From positions 6,661,464-6,725,463 of the forward strand of contig CM065690.1 of the NCBI GenBank assembly GCA_017654935.2: a stretch of 64,000 nucleotides of DNA, in the 5' to 3' direction. This DNA is from Phymorhynchus buccinoides (taxonomy: Eukaryota > Mollusca > Gastropoda > Neogastropoda > Raphitomidae). The position numbers and the translations under genes are program-made. The notes under the pieces were generated by a model that was not told the origin of the DNA, did no database searches, and saw only the letters and a program-made list of their open reading frames with translations. Positions 46,923 to 58,376 of the stretch are shown here, piece after piece (positions within the stretch are counted from its first letter, which is position 1; each line of letters starts with the position of its first letter).

Positions 46923-47106
46923 GGCTGTGTACACATACACGCGGATGTTCTGTGCGGAAACCCATGCGCAATCTGTGAATAAGTAAAAGAAAAAATATAC
47001 GCATGTGTCCGTATTCACCCTAATCGATGTATTTGTTTCCTTCTTTCTTTTTACTTGTTGATTTATTTACTGCGCGGAAAAGTCCGAAGATACTGTGTAC
47101 CAGGCC
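46923..47106. mobile_element. Fold-back MITE (GCGGAA family), tandem copy a
   Basis: GGCTGTGTACACATACACGC at the left, TACTGTGTACCAGGCC at the right, AATAAGTAAAAGAAA/TTTCTTTTTACTTGTT stem. It is followed after ~50 bases of TAACCC-like sequence by a second copy at 47160. Confidence 0.68.
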
Positions 47107-47159
47107 TAACCCTTTACGCCTATTCCTAACGCCTAACCCAAACTTAACGGCTCGCCAAA

Positions 47160-47336
47160 TACACGCGGATGTTCCGCGCGGAACCCATGCGCAATCCGTA
47201 AATAAGTAAAGGAAAGAAGGGGGGGGGGGGGGATATACGCACGTGTCTGTATTTCCTAATCGATGTATTTGTTTCCTTCTTTCTTTTACTTGATTATTTG
47301 TGCGCAGTAAATGCCGAAAGGTACTGTGTACCAGGC
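47160..47336. mobile_element. Fold-back MITE (GCGGAA family), tandem copy b
   Basis: ACACGCGGATGTTCCGCGCG at the left, TACTGTGTACCAGGCC at the right, with a G14 run near 47219. Its right flank is CTATCCCTTACCCTATTCC. Both tandem copies carry similar flanks, so element and flank were duplicated together. Confidence 0.65.
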
Positions 47337-47580
47337 CTATCCCTTACCCTATTCCTAACCCTAACCTAAACTTAAAACAGTCACATACACAAAAATAAAA
47401 TTTTACAAAACAACTGAAAAATCTAACCGGAAGGACTCTATATAGTATATTACAAGACGTTCAATGCTGCACTTGATAATCTCCAAATATGGAAAGTGAC
47501 CCCATTCGCGTGACAATGTCGGTTTTCAGCGAAACTTTAGAATTTGTATCTTTTAACCATTCAATCTGAAATTAAACTGA

Positions 47581-47608
47581 CTCCTAACCCTAACCCTAAC
47601 CCTAACCA
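47581..47608. repeat. Interstitial telomere-like (TAACCC)n
   Basis: Four tandem CTAACC units. The vertebrate and molluscan telomere repeat is TTAGGG, so this is a short interstitial match. Related imperfect motifs lie at 12661-12676, 46907-46919, 47105-47150 and 47340-47368. Confidence 0.7.
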
Positions 47609-48121
47609 AAAACCTTAAACCGTCAAATACACAAAAAATAAAACTTTACTAAAAAATTGAGTGTTCCATGTTTGGAGATCGCAGTCTTGAACGCCTAGTC
47701 TCTATATTACCGAGGATCGAAAAACGATAGGACAAACTGTCCTGAGACCAGAGAAACCAATAGGACAATGTCACTGGCTCAATAAGACAAAGCGTACAAT
47801 GTTAAAAAATGTAACAGACATTTTTGTCCTAACAGGGGAGAACACAATATAGGACATTTTCAATTTTAGTAGGTCAATGTTCCCGATGACTGGGACCTCG
47901 GGACATCACTGTCTATGACTGCACTTTTGAACGGCTTGTGATTTTTGGGTCATAGGTACATTGTAGTAGTTTCTTAATGTTTATTCAAAACGATAATTGT
48001 GTGACAGAAACTGGCCTATTGGTTTAAGTCTTTTGTATTGATATTCGTTGATCACTATTTTCATATGACAATTTATGGTTTTTAAATTGGATTTTTAATG
48101 AATATTACGTACTTTAGTTTA

Positions 48122-48508
48122 TTGTCACACAGGCGCGTCTCAGTGAAATTCGGGCTGCTCCCACTTGGAGAGCACGTCGCAGCTAGAGGCGCGCCACCCA
48201 TTTTTTAAACACTTTTTTTTTTGCATGCGATTTTTGGTGTGACTGACGAGGAAGGAAGGGGTGGGGTGGTGGTGGTGGTGGTTACATTTTGACCAAATGA
48301 CAACTTTTTCGTTGCCACTGGAATTAACGTGTGCTAAGTGCATGGGCACACAGGACCATCGGTTTATCATCTCATCCGAAAGACTCCACTTTCAGACCGT
48401 AAGGCCTAGTGCAAAGTGAGAGGAAAAATCCCCTGTACCCAGGTTCAAACTCGGGTTTGCTTGACACGAGGCGAACGCGTTACCTCTGTGCCACTCTACT
48501 CCGTGCGC
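48122..48508 (-). mobile_element. tRNA-derived SINE A, copy 2
   Basis: Counterpart of 13186-13545 with the same head, core and tail, and an extra T-rich insertion plus a GGT-rich run near 48255-48282. Confidence 0.83.
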
Positions 48509-48854
48509 CTTTTAGTCAGAAAAATATCCTTATGGATCTGCATCGTTTCTATGTGTGTGTGTGTTATTTAAATGTTCATCGCTTTGTATTTGAATATTCA
48601 TTTCTTTTTATTTGAATATCCATTTCTGTTTATTTGAATGTTCATTTCTTTTATACCAATACTGTCTTCCACGGTAAGCCCCTATGCCATAAGTATTACT
48701 ATTGGATGTGTTTTTATTGTGCGTGGACCAAAGATTCAACACTGTCAATAAATGTTTGTTCATTTTCAAATGATTTTGATTTCAAGTCTTGATTTCAACG
48801 ACTTACGTTATTGGTTTAATTTGCTTGTTGCCTGCATTGTATTTTGGTACTTTC

Positions 48855-49237
48855 TAGTCACAGAAACTCGTCTCTGTGAAATTCGGGTTGCTCCCACGCA
48901 TGAGAGCGCGTCGCGCTAGTGTTACAGCGTCACTCCATTTTTGTCATGCTATGTGAGTTTGTGTCATCCATATCCCACCGGCACAACACGGCCTACTACT
49001 TCTACATAATAGTAGAATTCGACGGGCTTTAAGTGTGTGCGTAGTAAGATCTTGGGCATGGGTTCGCACACGGGAACTCGGTTTAAGGTCTCATCCGAAG
49101 GACCCGGAAACAGGAGTAAAGTATCTTTCCCAAGGACACAACACCGTGAACGGAGCTGGGTTCGAACCAGCGCACTCGCAAACCCGTTGTATTAATTACG
49201 AGTGGCGACTCTAACCAACTAAGGCCACGACGCCTCA
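48855..49237 (-). mobile_element. tRNA-derived SINE B, copy 2
   Basis: Counterpart of 13891-14264. A and B boxes are intact (TGGCCTTAGTTGG, GGTTCGAACCC). The B box here is closer to consensus than in copy 1. Confidence 0.85.
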
Positions 49238-49247
49238 TATACTTACA

Positions 49248-49260
49248 TGTATACATGCAT

Positions 49261-49308
<48 letters not shown>

Positions 49309-49600
49309 TTGCATGCATACACACAACTACGGTATAGGCCTACGCACATACATACACACACAAGAGCGCGTGCACGCAAACACACACGCACGCGCGCATG
49401 TGCTCACACATATGCCTACACACGTATAATTTTTATATACATAACACATAGGCGTGCATGCTCGCATACATTCACACACATACGCACACACACACCAAAC
49501 ACACGTGCACGCGCAGGCTCACACGTTCACCATTACTTTAACACACATGCGCGAACATGCCCCCCCCACGACGCACACACACACACACATACAAACTCTG
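49248..49600. repeat. (CA)n and CA/CG-rich microsatellite, copy 2
   Basis: Same as 14290-14640 but the pure CA run is shorter (about 40 bases). Confidence 0.88.
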
Positions 49601-49747
49601 ACTCTTGTTGGAGACACTGTAGAAGCCACTACTGCTAAAAGTACGGTTGCGTGGGGTAAGAGACCACACACACCACCACCCTCTCTCTCCGGGGAAAATC
49701 GCCCTTCCCCACACACTGCCGGGAGAAAATCTTGAGATACTCTTTTT

Positions 49748-50355
49748 TTAACCCTTTCACCACCAGCCACATTTCATCCAAAAATGTCCATTAAATTTAC
49801 CTGGGTAGAAAACAAAATCCATCTGCAGTATTGGGGATTCTTCTGTGATGCATGGTATGGGTGCTACTCTTTCATTTGTACACTGATTTCAGTATTTTTA
49901 ATGTTACCAGAAACTGAATTTCAGGTTGTTTTTTAATTGGATGAATTAGATTTTGGAGCATTTTGAACTTAGTTGTTCTATCTTGGAAGTTTACAAAGGC
50001 AATGTAATAATTTTACAAGGCTTATCAGACTCAAACTGTCTCTGTCTATCATTTTAACTGTCTGTCTGTCTGTCTCGTTATATCTCTCTCTCTATTAAGT
50101 TGCCCCCTGAATCGTCCGACGGGGCTCTGCCCCTGTACCCTGCCTGGGGCCATGGGTCCCTGGACCCCTGCCTTTCAATTTTTTTTTAATTTTGGGGAGT
50201 TGCACCGATGCATATATAAAATAGTCTATCCTTACTTCCACAAACTGAGACAATAGGATCTTTGGATAATAGACCCCAATTTGATGCCTGCTTTAGTGAC
50301 ATAGTGGTAAATCACTGGTGCTAAAAAGGCGACTTTGGTGGTGAAAGGATTTTAA
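49748..50355. mobile_element. piggyBac-like MITE (long), copy 2
   Basis: Counterpart of 14791-15387: TTAA-CCCTTTCACCACCA to TTTGGTGGTGAAAGGA. Small indels only. Confidence 0.75.
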
Positions 50356-50551
50356 TTATGAAATAAAAAAGATTTCTTTTTTAGTGAATCTGACAAAATC
50401 AAGTGAACGTATACCTATTGGTATTCTATAAATAAATAAAAACTGCATTCTGATGTAATTTAACATTTAAGTTTTAGCATCTTCAATGATAGAAGTATGA
50501 CATAATTTTGCTCCACGTGGATATTAGCATGCACTCACTGCAAGAGGTTAC

Positions 50552-50732
50552 TACAGTGGAACCTCCCTTACAAGACCTTCAAAAATCATCCAAAATGAGG
50601 TCTTATAAGGGAGGGGTCTTTATATGGGAGGTAATTTTAATACTTACAAAGAAGGGCAATGTCTCAGAGAATTAGGTCTTATATGGGAGGGAGTCTTATA
50701 ATGGGAGGTCTTATAAGGGAGGTTCCACTGTA
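50552..50732. mobile_element. pogo/Tigger-like MITE, copy 4
   Basis: Counterpart of 15578-15757 with both ends intact. Confidence 0.82.
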
Positions 50733-50750
50733 GTAGGGGACATTAGGATC

Positions 50751-51155
50751 TCTCTTCTTCTGCGTTCCCAGGGCCATATGGCCATAATGGGTAAGGTACG
50801 TATGTGTCTGGTTTTCAGTTTTCACTGGTCTCCCCTCTGCGTTACAGCCGACATATTCCGATTACGGAGGAGCTCAAAGGAGAAAAAGTGTATTTGGAAG
50901 ATTGTTTTGAAAAAAGGCTGGAGAATGGGCCAATAAGTCAGAAAGATAGTAGATGATAGAAATCAAAGGGAAAAAGGCAGAGTCAAAGAGTGGCATATTA
51001 GAGGGAGCTACAAGCACAGAACACTTCCAGAAGGTTGGGGTAACTATTTTTACGAAAGACCCCCAGGTATCCCCACGGGGAGAGACTCGTGGAGGGGGTG
51101 GGGTCGTCCAGCTCCAGCTGTATGGAGGCACGAGGCATCCACCCACTGCCCCGAC
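50751..51155 (+). repeat. Interspersed repeat R1, copy in duplication 2
   Basis: Counterpart of 15771-16165, lacking the long poly-T insertion. Confidence 0.75.
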
Positions 51156-51335
51156 CTTTGGTAAAACAATCCAACAAAAATTGAATGCTGGATAACATCA
51201 ACAAAATTGACTTGTAGCATCTTTGTCATTTCGATAATGAAATTTGCAAACTGGAATTATTTGATCCAATTTTCGCAAAACTACCACATGGTTTAGACCC
51301 TCGTGTTCATTTATAATGGATCTTTTTACCAGTAA

Positions 51336-51527
51336 GGCCGTGTACACACATAAGCGGATATTCCATGCGGAAACCGCGTGCGCAATCCATAAATAAGTGA
51401 AACAAAGAAGGGAAAAGTCTTGCGCACGTGTCCGAATTTCCCCTATATGCGTAAACTTTTATCCTTCTTTCTTACACTTATTTAGGGTTTTCTGTACGGA
51501 ACTTACGTGTCTAATGTGAACCCGGCC
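51336..51527. mobile_element. Fold-back MITE (GCGGAA family), copy in duplication 2
   Basis: Counterpart of 16342-16533 with both halves present. Confidence 0.77.
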
Positions 51528-51795
51528 TAAGGCATGTGAAGCCGCTCATCAACCAAGAGGGGCTTTTTTTACCCACAGGGGACCTTTTACCCCATGTTCC
51601 CCTATTTCTATTGATTAGTTATGTCAAACATTTGTTTTGGAGTATCAATTGTTTCTTTTGTCTGTATGATTATCTGTAAGACAGCATCCGTGTCTTCCGC
51701 ATGTCATGTCAGGGCATGAAGCGTCAGGTTTTTGACAGTAGTGAATGCAAAAAAACACTGCATCCTTCAAAGTCCTTGCAACTGACTAAACTTGT

Positions 51796-52182
51796 CTGAA
51801 ATTTCCCTAAGCTATAGTAAATCCGAAATTTCCTTAAGCTATAGTAAATACGAAATTGCCCTAAGCTATGCAAAGTCAATCCGAAATTTCCTTAAGCGAT
51901 ACAAAGAAAATCCGAACTTCCCCGAAGCTATACAAAGTAAATCCGAAATTTCCCTAAGCTATACAAAGTAAATCCGAAATTTCCCTAAGCTATGCAAAGT
52001 AAATCCGAAATTTCCCTAAGCTATGCAAAGTAAATCCGAAATTTCCCCAAGCTATACAAAAGTAAATCCGAAATTTCCCTAATAAGCTAGACATATTAAA
52101 TCCGAAATTTCCCTAAAGTATACAAAGTAATTCGGAAATTTCTCTCAGCTATACAAGGAAAATCCAAAATTTCCCTAAGGAA
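51796..52182. repeat. ~30-bp minisatellite, copy 2
   Basis: Counterpart of 16796-17182. Same number and order of variant units, with only point differences, so the array has not expanded or contracted since the copies separated. Confidence 0.9.
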
Positions 52183-52207
52183 TAGATCTAGTCTACAAAG
52201 TTCTCTC

Positions 52208-52363
52208 CTCCAGATCCCTCATTACCGCGCCAAGACCCTTGGCGAACGCTCCTTCTCTTTCCAGGCCCCCTCCACTTGGAATAGACTCCCTTTACCTCTC
52301 CGTTCTGCCAACTCCATTTCTTCATTCAAGTCTTCTCTCAAAACTACTCTTTTCAAATCATAG
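52208..52363 (+). pseudogene. L2/CR1-like LINE C-terminal end, copy 2
   Basis: Counterpart of 17209-17364. Open over the same 52 codons with a few substitutions (for example FKSSLKTTLF instead of FKSALKTTLF). Confidence 0.8.
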
Positions 52364-54020
52364 CCTGCTTGTCGCACACAAACAGATGATTCAGACCAGG
52401 AGAGATAGTACACTGATGGGGCGCCCCTTCCTTTCACTCTCTTCAACAGATCTAAAACCAAAGTTACGAGCACGTATTACATTTATTAAAACTAAACAAC
52501 CATTGTAACCAAAATAAATGTGTACAAAATGTGATCTTCTGATATTACTAGCTAATACGTTAGTGTTGTTGTTTTTCTCGTCTTCTCAGATGCTTATTGT
52601 CACTCTTTTGAGAAGATGTTTCTTTGGCACAATTAATACAAGATTTTGTGAAGACTAGAGGATGTGATGTGTTCGTGTCAGTGTTGTCTTTACTGCAATC
52701 CACTTAACTTGAACGCTTTCTGGTGTGAAGTGCTTGATCTTGAAGTGCAGCACTTCGTTCGCTGATCCTCCTGTGCTGGTCTTCAGACGTCGCACGTGGT
52801 GCAGTGATGACCACGTACTAGAGAGGAATCGTACTTGCATCCATGACGTATTGCTGTAGACATCTTGGAATACAGCTGTCCGTAGCCGGTAGTAGGAAAA
52901 AACCTGCAAGGAACGTGCAGTGTCAGTTCTCTGTGTGCCTAGATACACACAGCTATTTTCCACACTCACACTCACATCCTTTACAAATGCACTATCTTAC
53001 TTTCTTACTCCATAATCAAGAGTCCTGAAATCAGATAAGGATTCATGCATCATTCATGAAACTAAGATGCTAATTCATGCTCAAAATACATTCAACTCAT
53101 GCAGACTCTAGAAAGAACAATACATGTCATCATGTTCTACATAATCAATAAACAAATGGGGATGAGGATGACACAAGACGAAGATGACATTCACTTGCTT
53201 TGTCATGGTCATCGATCGATCATGTAGATCTGGCTAATGAATAATAATATTTTAGAAAAAGTACGGAACGCGAATACAACCCAGTTTGACCTAAAACGAA
53301 ATCGATACCTTGGAAGAATGAGTATGATGACCAAAAACGATGCTAAATGAATGAATGTGTAGCCTACCCCAAATAAATCAGAATGTGATTGAGACTCAAC
53401 GGTCGTGCTGCCAGTTCTACCTCTCCTGGTCCGCCTTCGTCGCAAGAAGTTGACGATCCGTGTCTCAGTCGACCTATGGCATCTCCCAGTAATGGCCTAA
53501 TACTTGGGCGAGTTCTTGACAATATAGCTGTTGATGGAACTGCTTTTACTTAGTTCCTAACTGCCGCAATGGTCTGACTGGATGGAGCTGGTGTCCTTCT
53601 TCTTCAGCCAAAAATCCTCCCAATGTCAGTTAATGACGAGACAGTCACGTGGTACGTGCACATTTCAAGACAGTAAGCTAAATTATCACGTCATCGTGAA
53701 TGATGTATGTTTCTTATGACGAATGTGATGACTCTTTCCTATACTAATGTGTAAATGAACGCGGACACTGCTATATATTTCTTTTTCAAAGTACTGTGCC
53801 CCTTCCATTCGCGTGTGTTTGTGTGCATGCGTGTTGTTTGTGGGTGTGTGTTGCGTGTGGTGCGTTCGTGTGCGTGTGGTGTGTGGTCTGTTCGTTTAGT
53901 GTCGTGCTTGTTTCTGCAGTTTAGTGCGGGCTTGTGTCTGTGTTTAGTGCGTGCGTGTATAATATATTTTTGTCATTTATATATTTATATTGCTTGCTGG
54001 GGTGTTTTTTTTTTATTATT

Positions 54021-54090
54021 GTAAGCGCTTAGGGCTTTTATATTTTAATATTAGGCGCAATAAATGTTAGTATTATTCCTATAGATTATT
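54021..54090 (+). mobile_element. LINE 3' terminus, copy 2 (degraded)
   Basis: Counterpart of 19001-19095. The (ATT)n tail is shortened and interrupted, and the hairpin arms are altered. Confidence 0.55.
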
Positions 54091-54877
54091 ATTAATCCGA
54101 AAAGCTAAAACAAAGTATATTAATACAGAAATAGTGAGGCAAGGAGAGAGAATAATATAGTAAAGTAAGAGGATGAACCTTGGTGTGTCTCAGTGTGGCT
54201 GTTGTTTATACGTTGCTAGGCGGCTTGGTGCCGCAAATAACTTTTGGTGAAGAGAGTTCATTACAAAGGGAGTTACCTTTCTTTACTTTACTATAAAGCA
54301 GATTAAATCTGAAATTCTGCTAAGCTATACAAAGTAAATCCGAACTTTCCCTAACCCACCCTAAAGTAAGGAAGATAGGAATGCAAACTTTAATGATGTC
54401 AAGCGAAAAAAGACGTCACTAAAAGACCAACCCTCTAGGCCTATGACTGATGAGGTCTGACGTTCTGGTTCTGGTTGTGGTTCTGAATAGGTTGAAACAG
54501 CTTTACTTGCGTATAACATAAGCTATTATCTCAACGGAATGGAAAAGTGCATTGCCCTAATACAAATAACATGTGTTGGGCACGTGCTAATCACTTAATG
54601 ACAGTCTGCCCTGATTTCAGAACAAAAAACTTTAGACCATACATTTCTCAGTATCCAGGCAATGACCCACTCAGGCTAGCGTAGCGCTCACCGGGGACAA
54701 ACCCCGACTGGCACAGCTCCTGACCTTCATTTACCACTACTTTGACCTAGTATGGTCCCTAATAGGGCATTTGCCGACGTGCTGGCGACATTGACTGTCC
54801 ACTGATATGATGAAATTAAATTTAGAGAGTTGAATTAGAAAAGTTCAGCGCAACTCGGGCAGAAGAACGAGCACAGG

Positions 54878-54987
54878 CAAATTAGTAGTCTAATATAGAA
54901 TGGACACTCTCGGTCAAATTAGTAGTCTAATATAGAATGGACACTCTCAGTCAAATTAGAAGTCTAATATAGAACGGACACTCGTGG
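54878..54987. promoter_or_regulatory. 37-bp x3 promoter-proximal tandem repeat, copy 2
   Basis: Counterpart of 19851-19960, again ending about 95 bases before the start codon. The third unit has TTAGAAGTC instead of TTAGTAGTC. Regulatory role is inferred from position. Confidence 0.45.
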
Positions 54988-55082
54988 CAAATGTCCTATT
55001 CCCTATTTTGTTTATGCTAAATGGGCGAATTCAAAACCGGCTTAGTTTTTTTTCCATTGATCATTGACCCAAGTCCAAACGA

Positions 55083-55974
55083 ATGAAAAATAAACTACTT
55101 GTAGAAGTTATCTCCGCTCTGACAACTGTCATTTTAATTGGATACGTTTGTGGCGAGTGTCTCAAGAAAACTCTGGTACACGTTCGCCCCAATCCTGTTA
55201 TTATACAAGACGGTGTTCAAAATAATATAAACATTTCGTGTTTAGCGGGCGATTATTGTCGTGAAGGTTTGCAATACATATACCTTGGAGCAACTGTTGA
55301 CGTCGGTCCAAAAACATCGAAGAAAGATCTACTTCCTCGAGTTTACAGTAGTTACCCTGACGGCTGGGTTGAATACCTGCTGGATCAGTTCACTAACGGA
55401 ACTGAATCGTCGAACAATGGGTCCAAATTTGCCTGTGCCCCATTTCTGGCCGTCGCAGGAGCAACTCCAGGAGATCTATCTCTGAACTGGACGTGTAAAC
55501 TGAATTTTTGGGAGAAAGAAAAGAAAGCGAGTAAATGCGTGGTTGATTTCGTCATCCTAACTCTCATTCCACACCCCGGGAAAACAACACTCGCCATCTT
55601 TCCAACGAAAGAGAAATACGAATATAATGAAACCCTCCGTTTAAGTTGCACGGCTAACATGTACTTGACTAACCCGCGCGACTCTCTGAAAGTCGCTTAC
55701 CAGTTCAAAGACCCCAAGGGCTGGACCAACATCAGCGCAGAAGGCGCCGGTGATGGGACATCGAGAGTGTTCACCCAGGAGGCCTCGAAGGTGGGAAGGT
55801 TTTATCGAGGGACGACAGTTCTTGAACTTCTGGTATCGTCCGTCCCGCCAGCGTGCAACGGGCGCTTCAGGTGTCTTCTGTGGTTTGGCTCCGTAGCCTT
55901 TGAGGACGCCACGGCTGAAGCGCAGATCCAGCTGTTTTCGGGAACCCCCAAATGTCAGGGTGACCCGCCAGCAG
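55083..55974 (+). CDS. Ig-like receptor gene, exon 1 (copy 2)
   Basis: Counterpart of 20056-20947 with the same signal peptide, two Ig-like domains, Cys pattern and six sequons. I count two nucleotide differences across the exon, one of them giving Asp43 in place of His43. The donor is CAG-GTAGGA at 55975. Such identity, next to clearly diverged upstream DNA, points to recent homogenisation or selection. Intact open frame, so it is presumably as functional as copy 1. Confidence 0.82.
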
Positions 55975-56067
55975 GTAGGAGCAGTAACATGTCTCTCCTA
56001 GAAACCTGTACTGCAATAAGAATCGTTTAAAGAGAAATCAAGAACGTGATAAACATGAATACATTTC

Positions 56068-56317
56068 CAGGGCCGGATCTAGGAGGGTGCTTTGGGTGCT
56101 GCAGCACCCCGCCCTCGGCTGTCAAGTTCTGTTCTGAGCTCACAGGAGATGCCACAAAACAGTTTTAAAATGTTGAAAACTCGTTTTCGGCCGGGGGGCT
56201 TAGCCCCCCCCCCCCTCCCCCCCCCTGGACGGACCCCACACCAGGGCTTTGCGCCTGGACCCCGGCCTAAAAAAAGTTTCAAGCACCCCCCCTTCAAAAG
56301 TCTGTGATCCGGTCCTG
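56068..56317. mobile_element. hAT-like MITE in intron, copy 2
   Basis: Ends and ATTTC flanks as in copy 1. The first C run is contracted relative to copy 1. Confidence 0.62.
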
Positions 56318-56508
56318 ATTTCTGTATCAAAATGACAGTGCTATAGATTAAAAGAGATGACAATCTATTCACATAATCTTGGTTGATTTCTTCTTTTTTA
56401 TGCTTTATCAGTTTTAAAAGTGACATAAAGCTGACAAACATAAAAAACCGTTCTGTATCTTACCAAATGAAACAAACCATTTCAAACTCGAACACTTTTA
56501 AAACCCTT

Positions 56509-56724
56509 TCACCGCCAAAGTCGCATTTTAGCACCACATTGATTTAACAGCTATGTCACTAAAAGGCATCAAATTGGGGTATATTATCCAAAGACCCTAT
56601 TGTCATAGTTTTGGGGAAGTAAGGAAATACCTTATTTTATATATGTCACACTAGAAGAATCCCCAATACTGCAGATGGATTTAATGGAAATTTTTGGTTG
56701 CAATTTGGCTGGCGGTGAAAGGGT
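56509..56724. mobile_element. piggyBac-like MITE in intron, copy 2
   Basis: CCCTTTCACCGCCA to TGGCGGTGAAAGGG with TTAA following. Counterpart of 21482-21701. Confidence 0.78.
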
Positions 56725-56966
56725 TAAAGTATTACGTTGCCACTTTACCTCAGACAAATTAAACTTCACCGTTAAATTGAACTCCATCATATATGAGGGT
56801 CACAGAGAGACGGAGAGATTGACAGGCAAAGACGAAATGATTACCTTCTTGGGGTAATGATCATGTCCACGTGAATCAATCATGCAAACTAAAAGACTAG
56901 AATTAACGTTCTAATATATTCGATTTCATGTTGTTTGCTTTCATCGTTATGAATCATGCCACGTGA

Positions 56967-57238
56967 CAACAATAGAAAACATTCGCCTGCCAATTCAAGG
57001 CATGTGTAACTCGGGTTCGAATCCTCATCTGGCTCTTTCATTCTACTTCGACGGGTAAATCGAACTGAACATCGAGTCTTTCGGATGCGGACTTAAGGCA
57101 AGTCTGACATGACCCATGCGTTTTACGCACGTCAATGGAACCCCCAACCGCTGATAAAAAGTCCATAAGAACAGGGAGAAATACCGTTGCCTGGTTTGAA
57201 CCGAACTGATAGCTAGGTTTCCCTAAGTCCACCCCACA
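56967..57238 (+). mobile_element. tRNA-derived SINE in intron, copy 2
   Basis: B box GGTTCGAATCC at about 57014 and the same core as in copy 1. Confidence 0.68.
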
Positions 57239-57289
57239 CCACGCCACCACCCCAAAAAAGAAAGAAAGAAAAAGGTTCTTGTCACCCTT

Positions 57290-57930
57290 CTTCTTCTTCT
57301 TCTTATCTCTCTTTTCCCTTCAGTTTTCTTTCAGTCTTTCTTTCTTCTCTACCACCTCCAGTCTCTCTAACCCTCCTTCTTCTTCCTATCTCTCTTTTCC
57401 CTTCAGTTTTCTTTCAGTCTTTCTTTTCTCTACCACCCCCAGTCTCTCTAACCCTTCTTCTTCTTATCTCTCTTTTCCCTTCAGTTTTCTTTCAGTCTTT
57501 CTTTCTTCTCAACCACCTCCAGTCTCTCTAACCCTTCTTCTTCTTCCTATCTCTCTTTTCCCTTCAGTTTTCTTTCAGTCTTTCTTTCTTCTCAGCCACC
57601 CCCAGTCTCTCTAACCCTCCTTCTTCCTATCTCTCTTTTCCCTTCAGTTTTCTTTCAGTCTTTCTTTCTTCTCAGCCACCCCCAGTCTCTCTAACCCTCC
57701 TTCTTCTTATCTCTCTTTTCCCTTCAGTTTTCTTTCAGTCTTTCTTTCTTCTCTACCACCCCCAGTCTCTCTAACCCTCCTTCTTCTTATCTCTCTTTTC
57801 CCTTCATTTTTCTTTCAGTCTTTCTTTCTTCTCAACCACCCCCAGTCTATCTAACCCTTCTTCTTCTCTCTATTTTCTCTGCAGTTTTCTTTCAGTCTTT
57901 CTTTAATCTTTCTTCTTCTTTCTTTCCTTC
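57290..57930 (+). repeat. ~80-bp 3'-splice-site-like array, copy 2
   Basis: Eight units in the same order as copy 1. In unit 7 the first site is changed (CCCTTCATTTTTCTTTCAG), losing one AG. Confidence 0.87.
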
Positions 57931-57933
57931 TAG

Positions 57934-58376
57934 GTGGAGACTCTCCCCAAAAGAGAGCATCGTCGAAAAGCCTCGTGCTGAGATCGTCTATCGCGGGGGG
58001 CTTGGCCTTCATCGTCCTCGTCACCGTCATCATCGTCGTCGTCATTCGAAGACGTCAACATCAACCTTCTCCTCCCGCTTCCTCCTGTTCTTCTTCTTCT
58101 CCTCCTCCTCCTTCTGTCGTGCCGGACATGAGGACGCCTCAGAGCGACAGAGAGGAAGCCTCCGAGTTTGCGGAGAATGAGAGTTCCACTGGGAGCGAAT
58201 CCCTCACCGCCATGTCTCAGTCAGAGCTTGCCGCCACTCAGTCTGGAGACGATGCAGTGTCCGGTTATTATGACGATCAGGAATACTATGACGCTGGCAG
58301 TGACGTTATGAGTGACACGACTGGCAGTGACGTTGTGAGTGACACGACTGACAGCGATATTACTATGACTGGCTGA
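57934..58376 (+). CDS. Ig-like receptor gene, exon 2 (copy 2)
   Basis: Counterpart of 22910-23352. Same membrane helix, RRR anchor, Ser/Pro and acidic tail with GYYDDQEYYD, same TGA. Protein-identical to copy 1. The frame one base ahead stays open for 153 codons from 58381 into the minisatellite, against about 41 codons in copy 1. Confidence 0.8.

Larger units (their letters stand above)
55975..57933 (+). other. Intron of Ig-like receptor gene, copy 2
   Basis: Same donor, acceptor and phase as copy 1. Contains the hAT-like MITE (56068-56317, shorter C run), the piggyBac-like MITE (about 56509-56724), the SINE (about 56967-57238) and the pyrimidine array (57290-57930). Confidence 0.77.
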
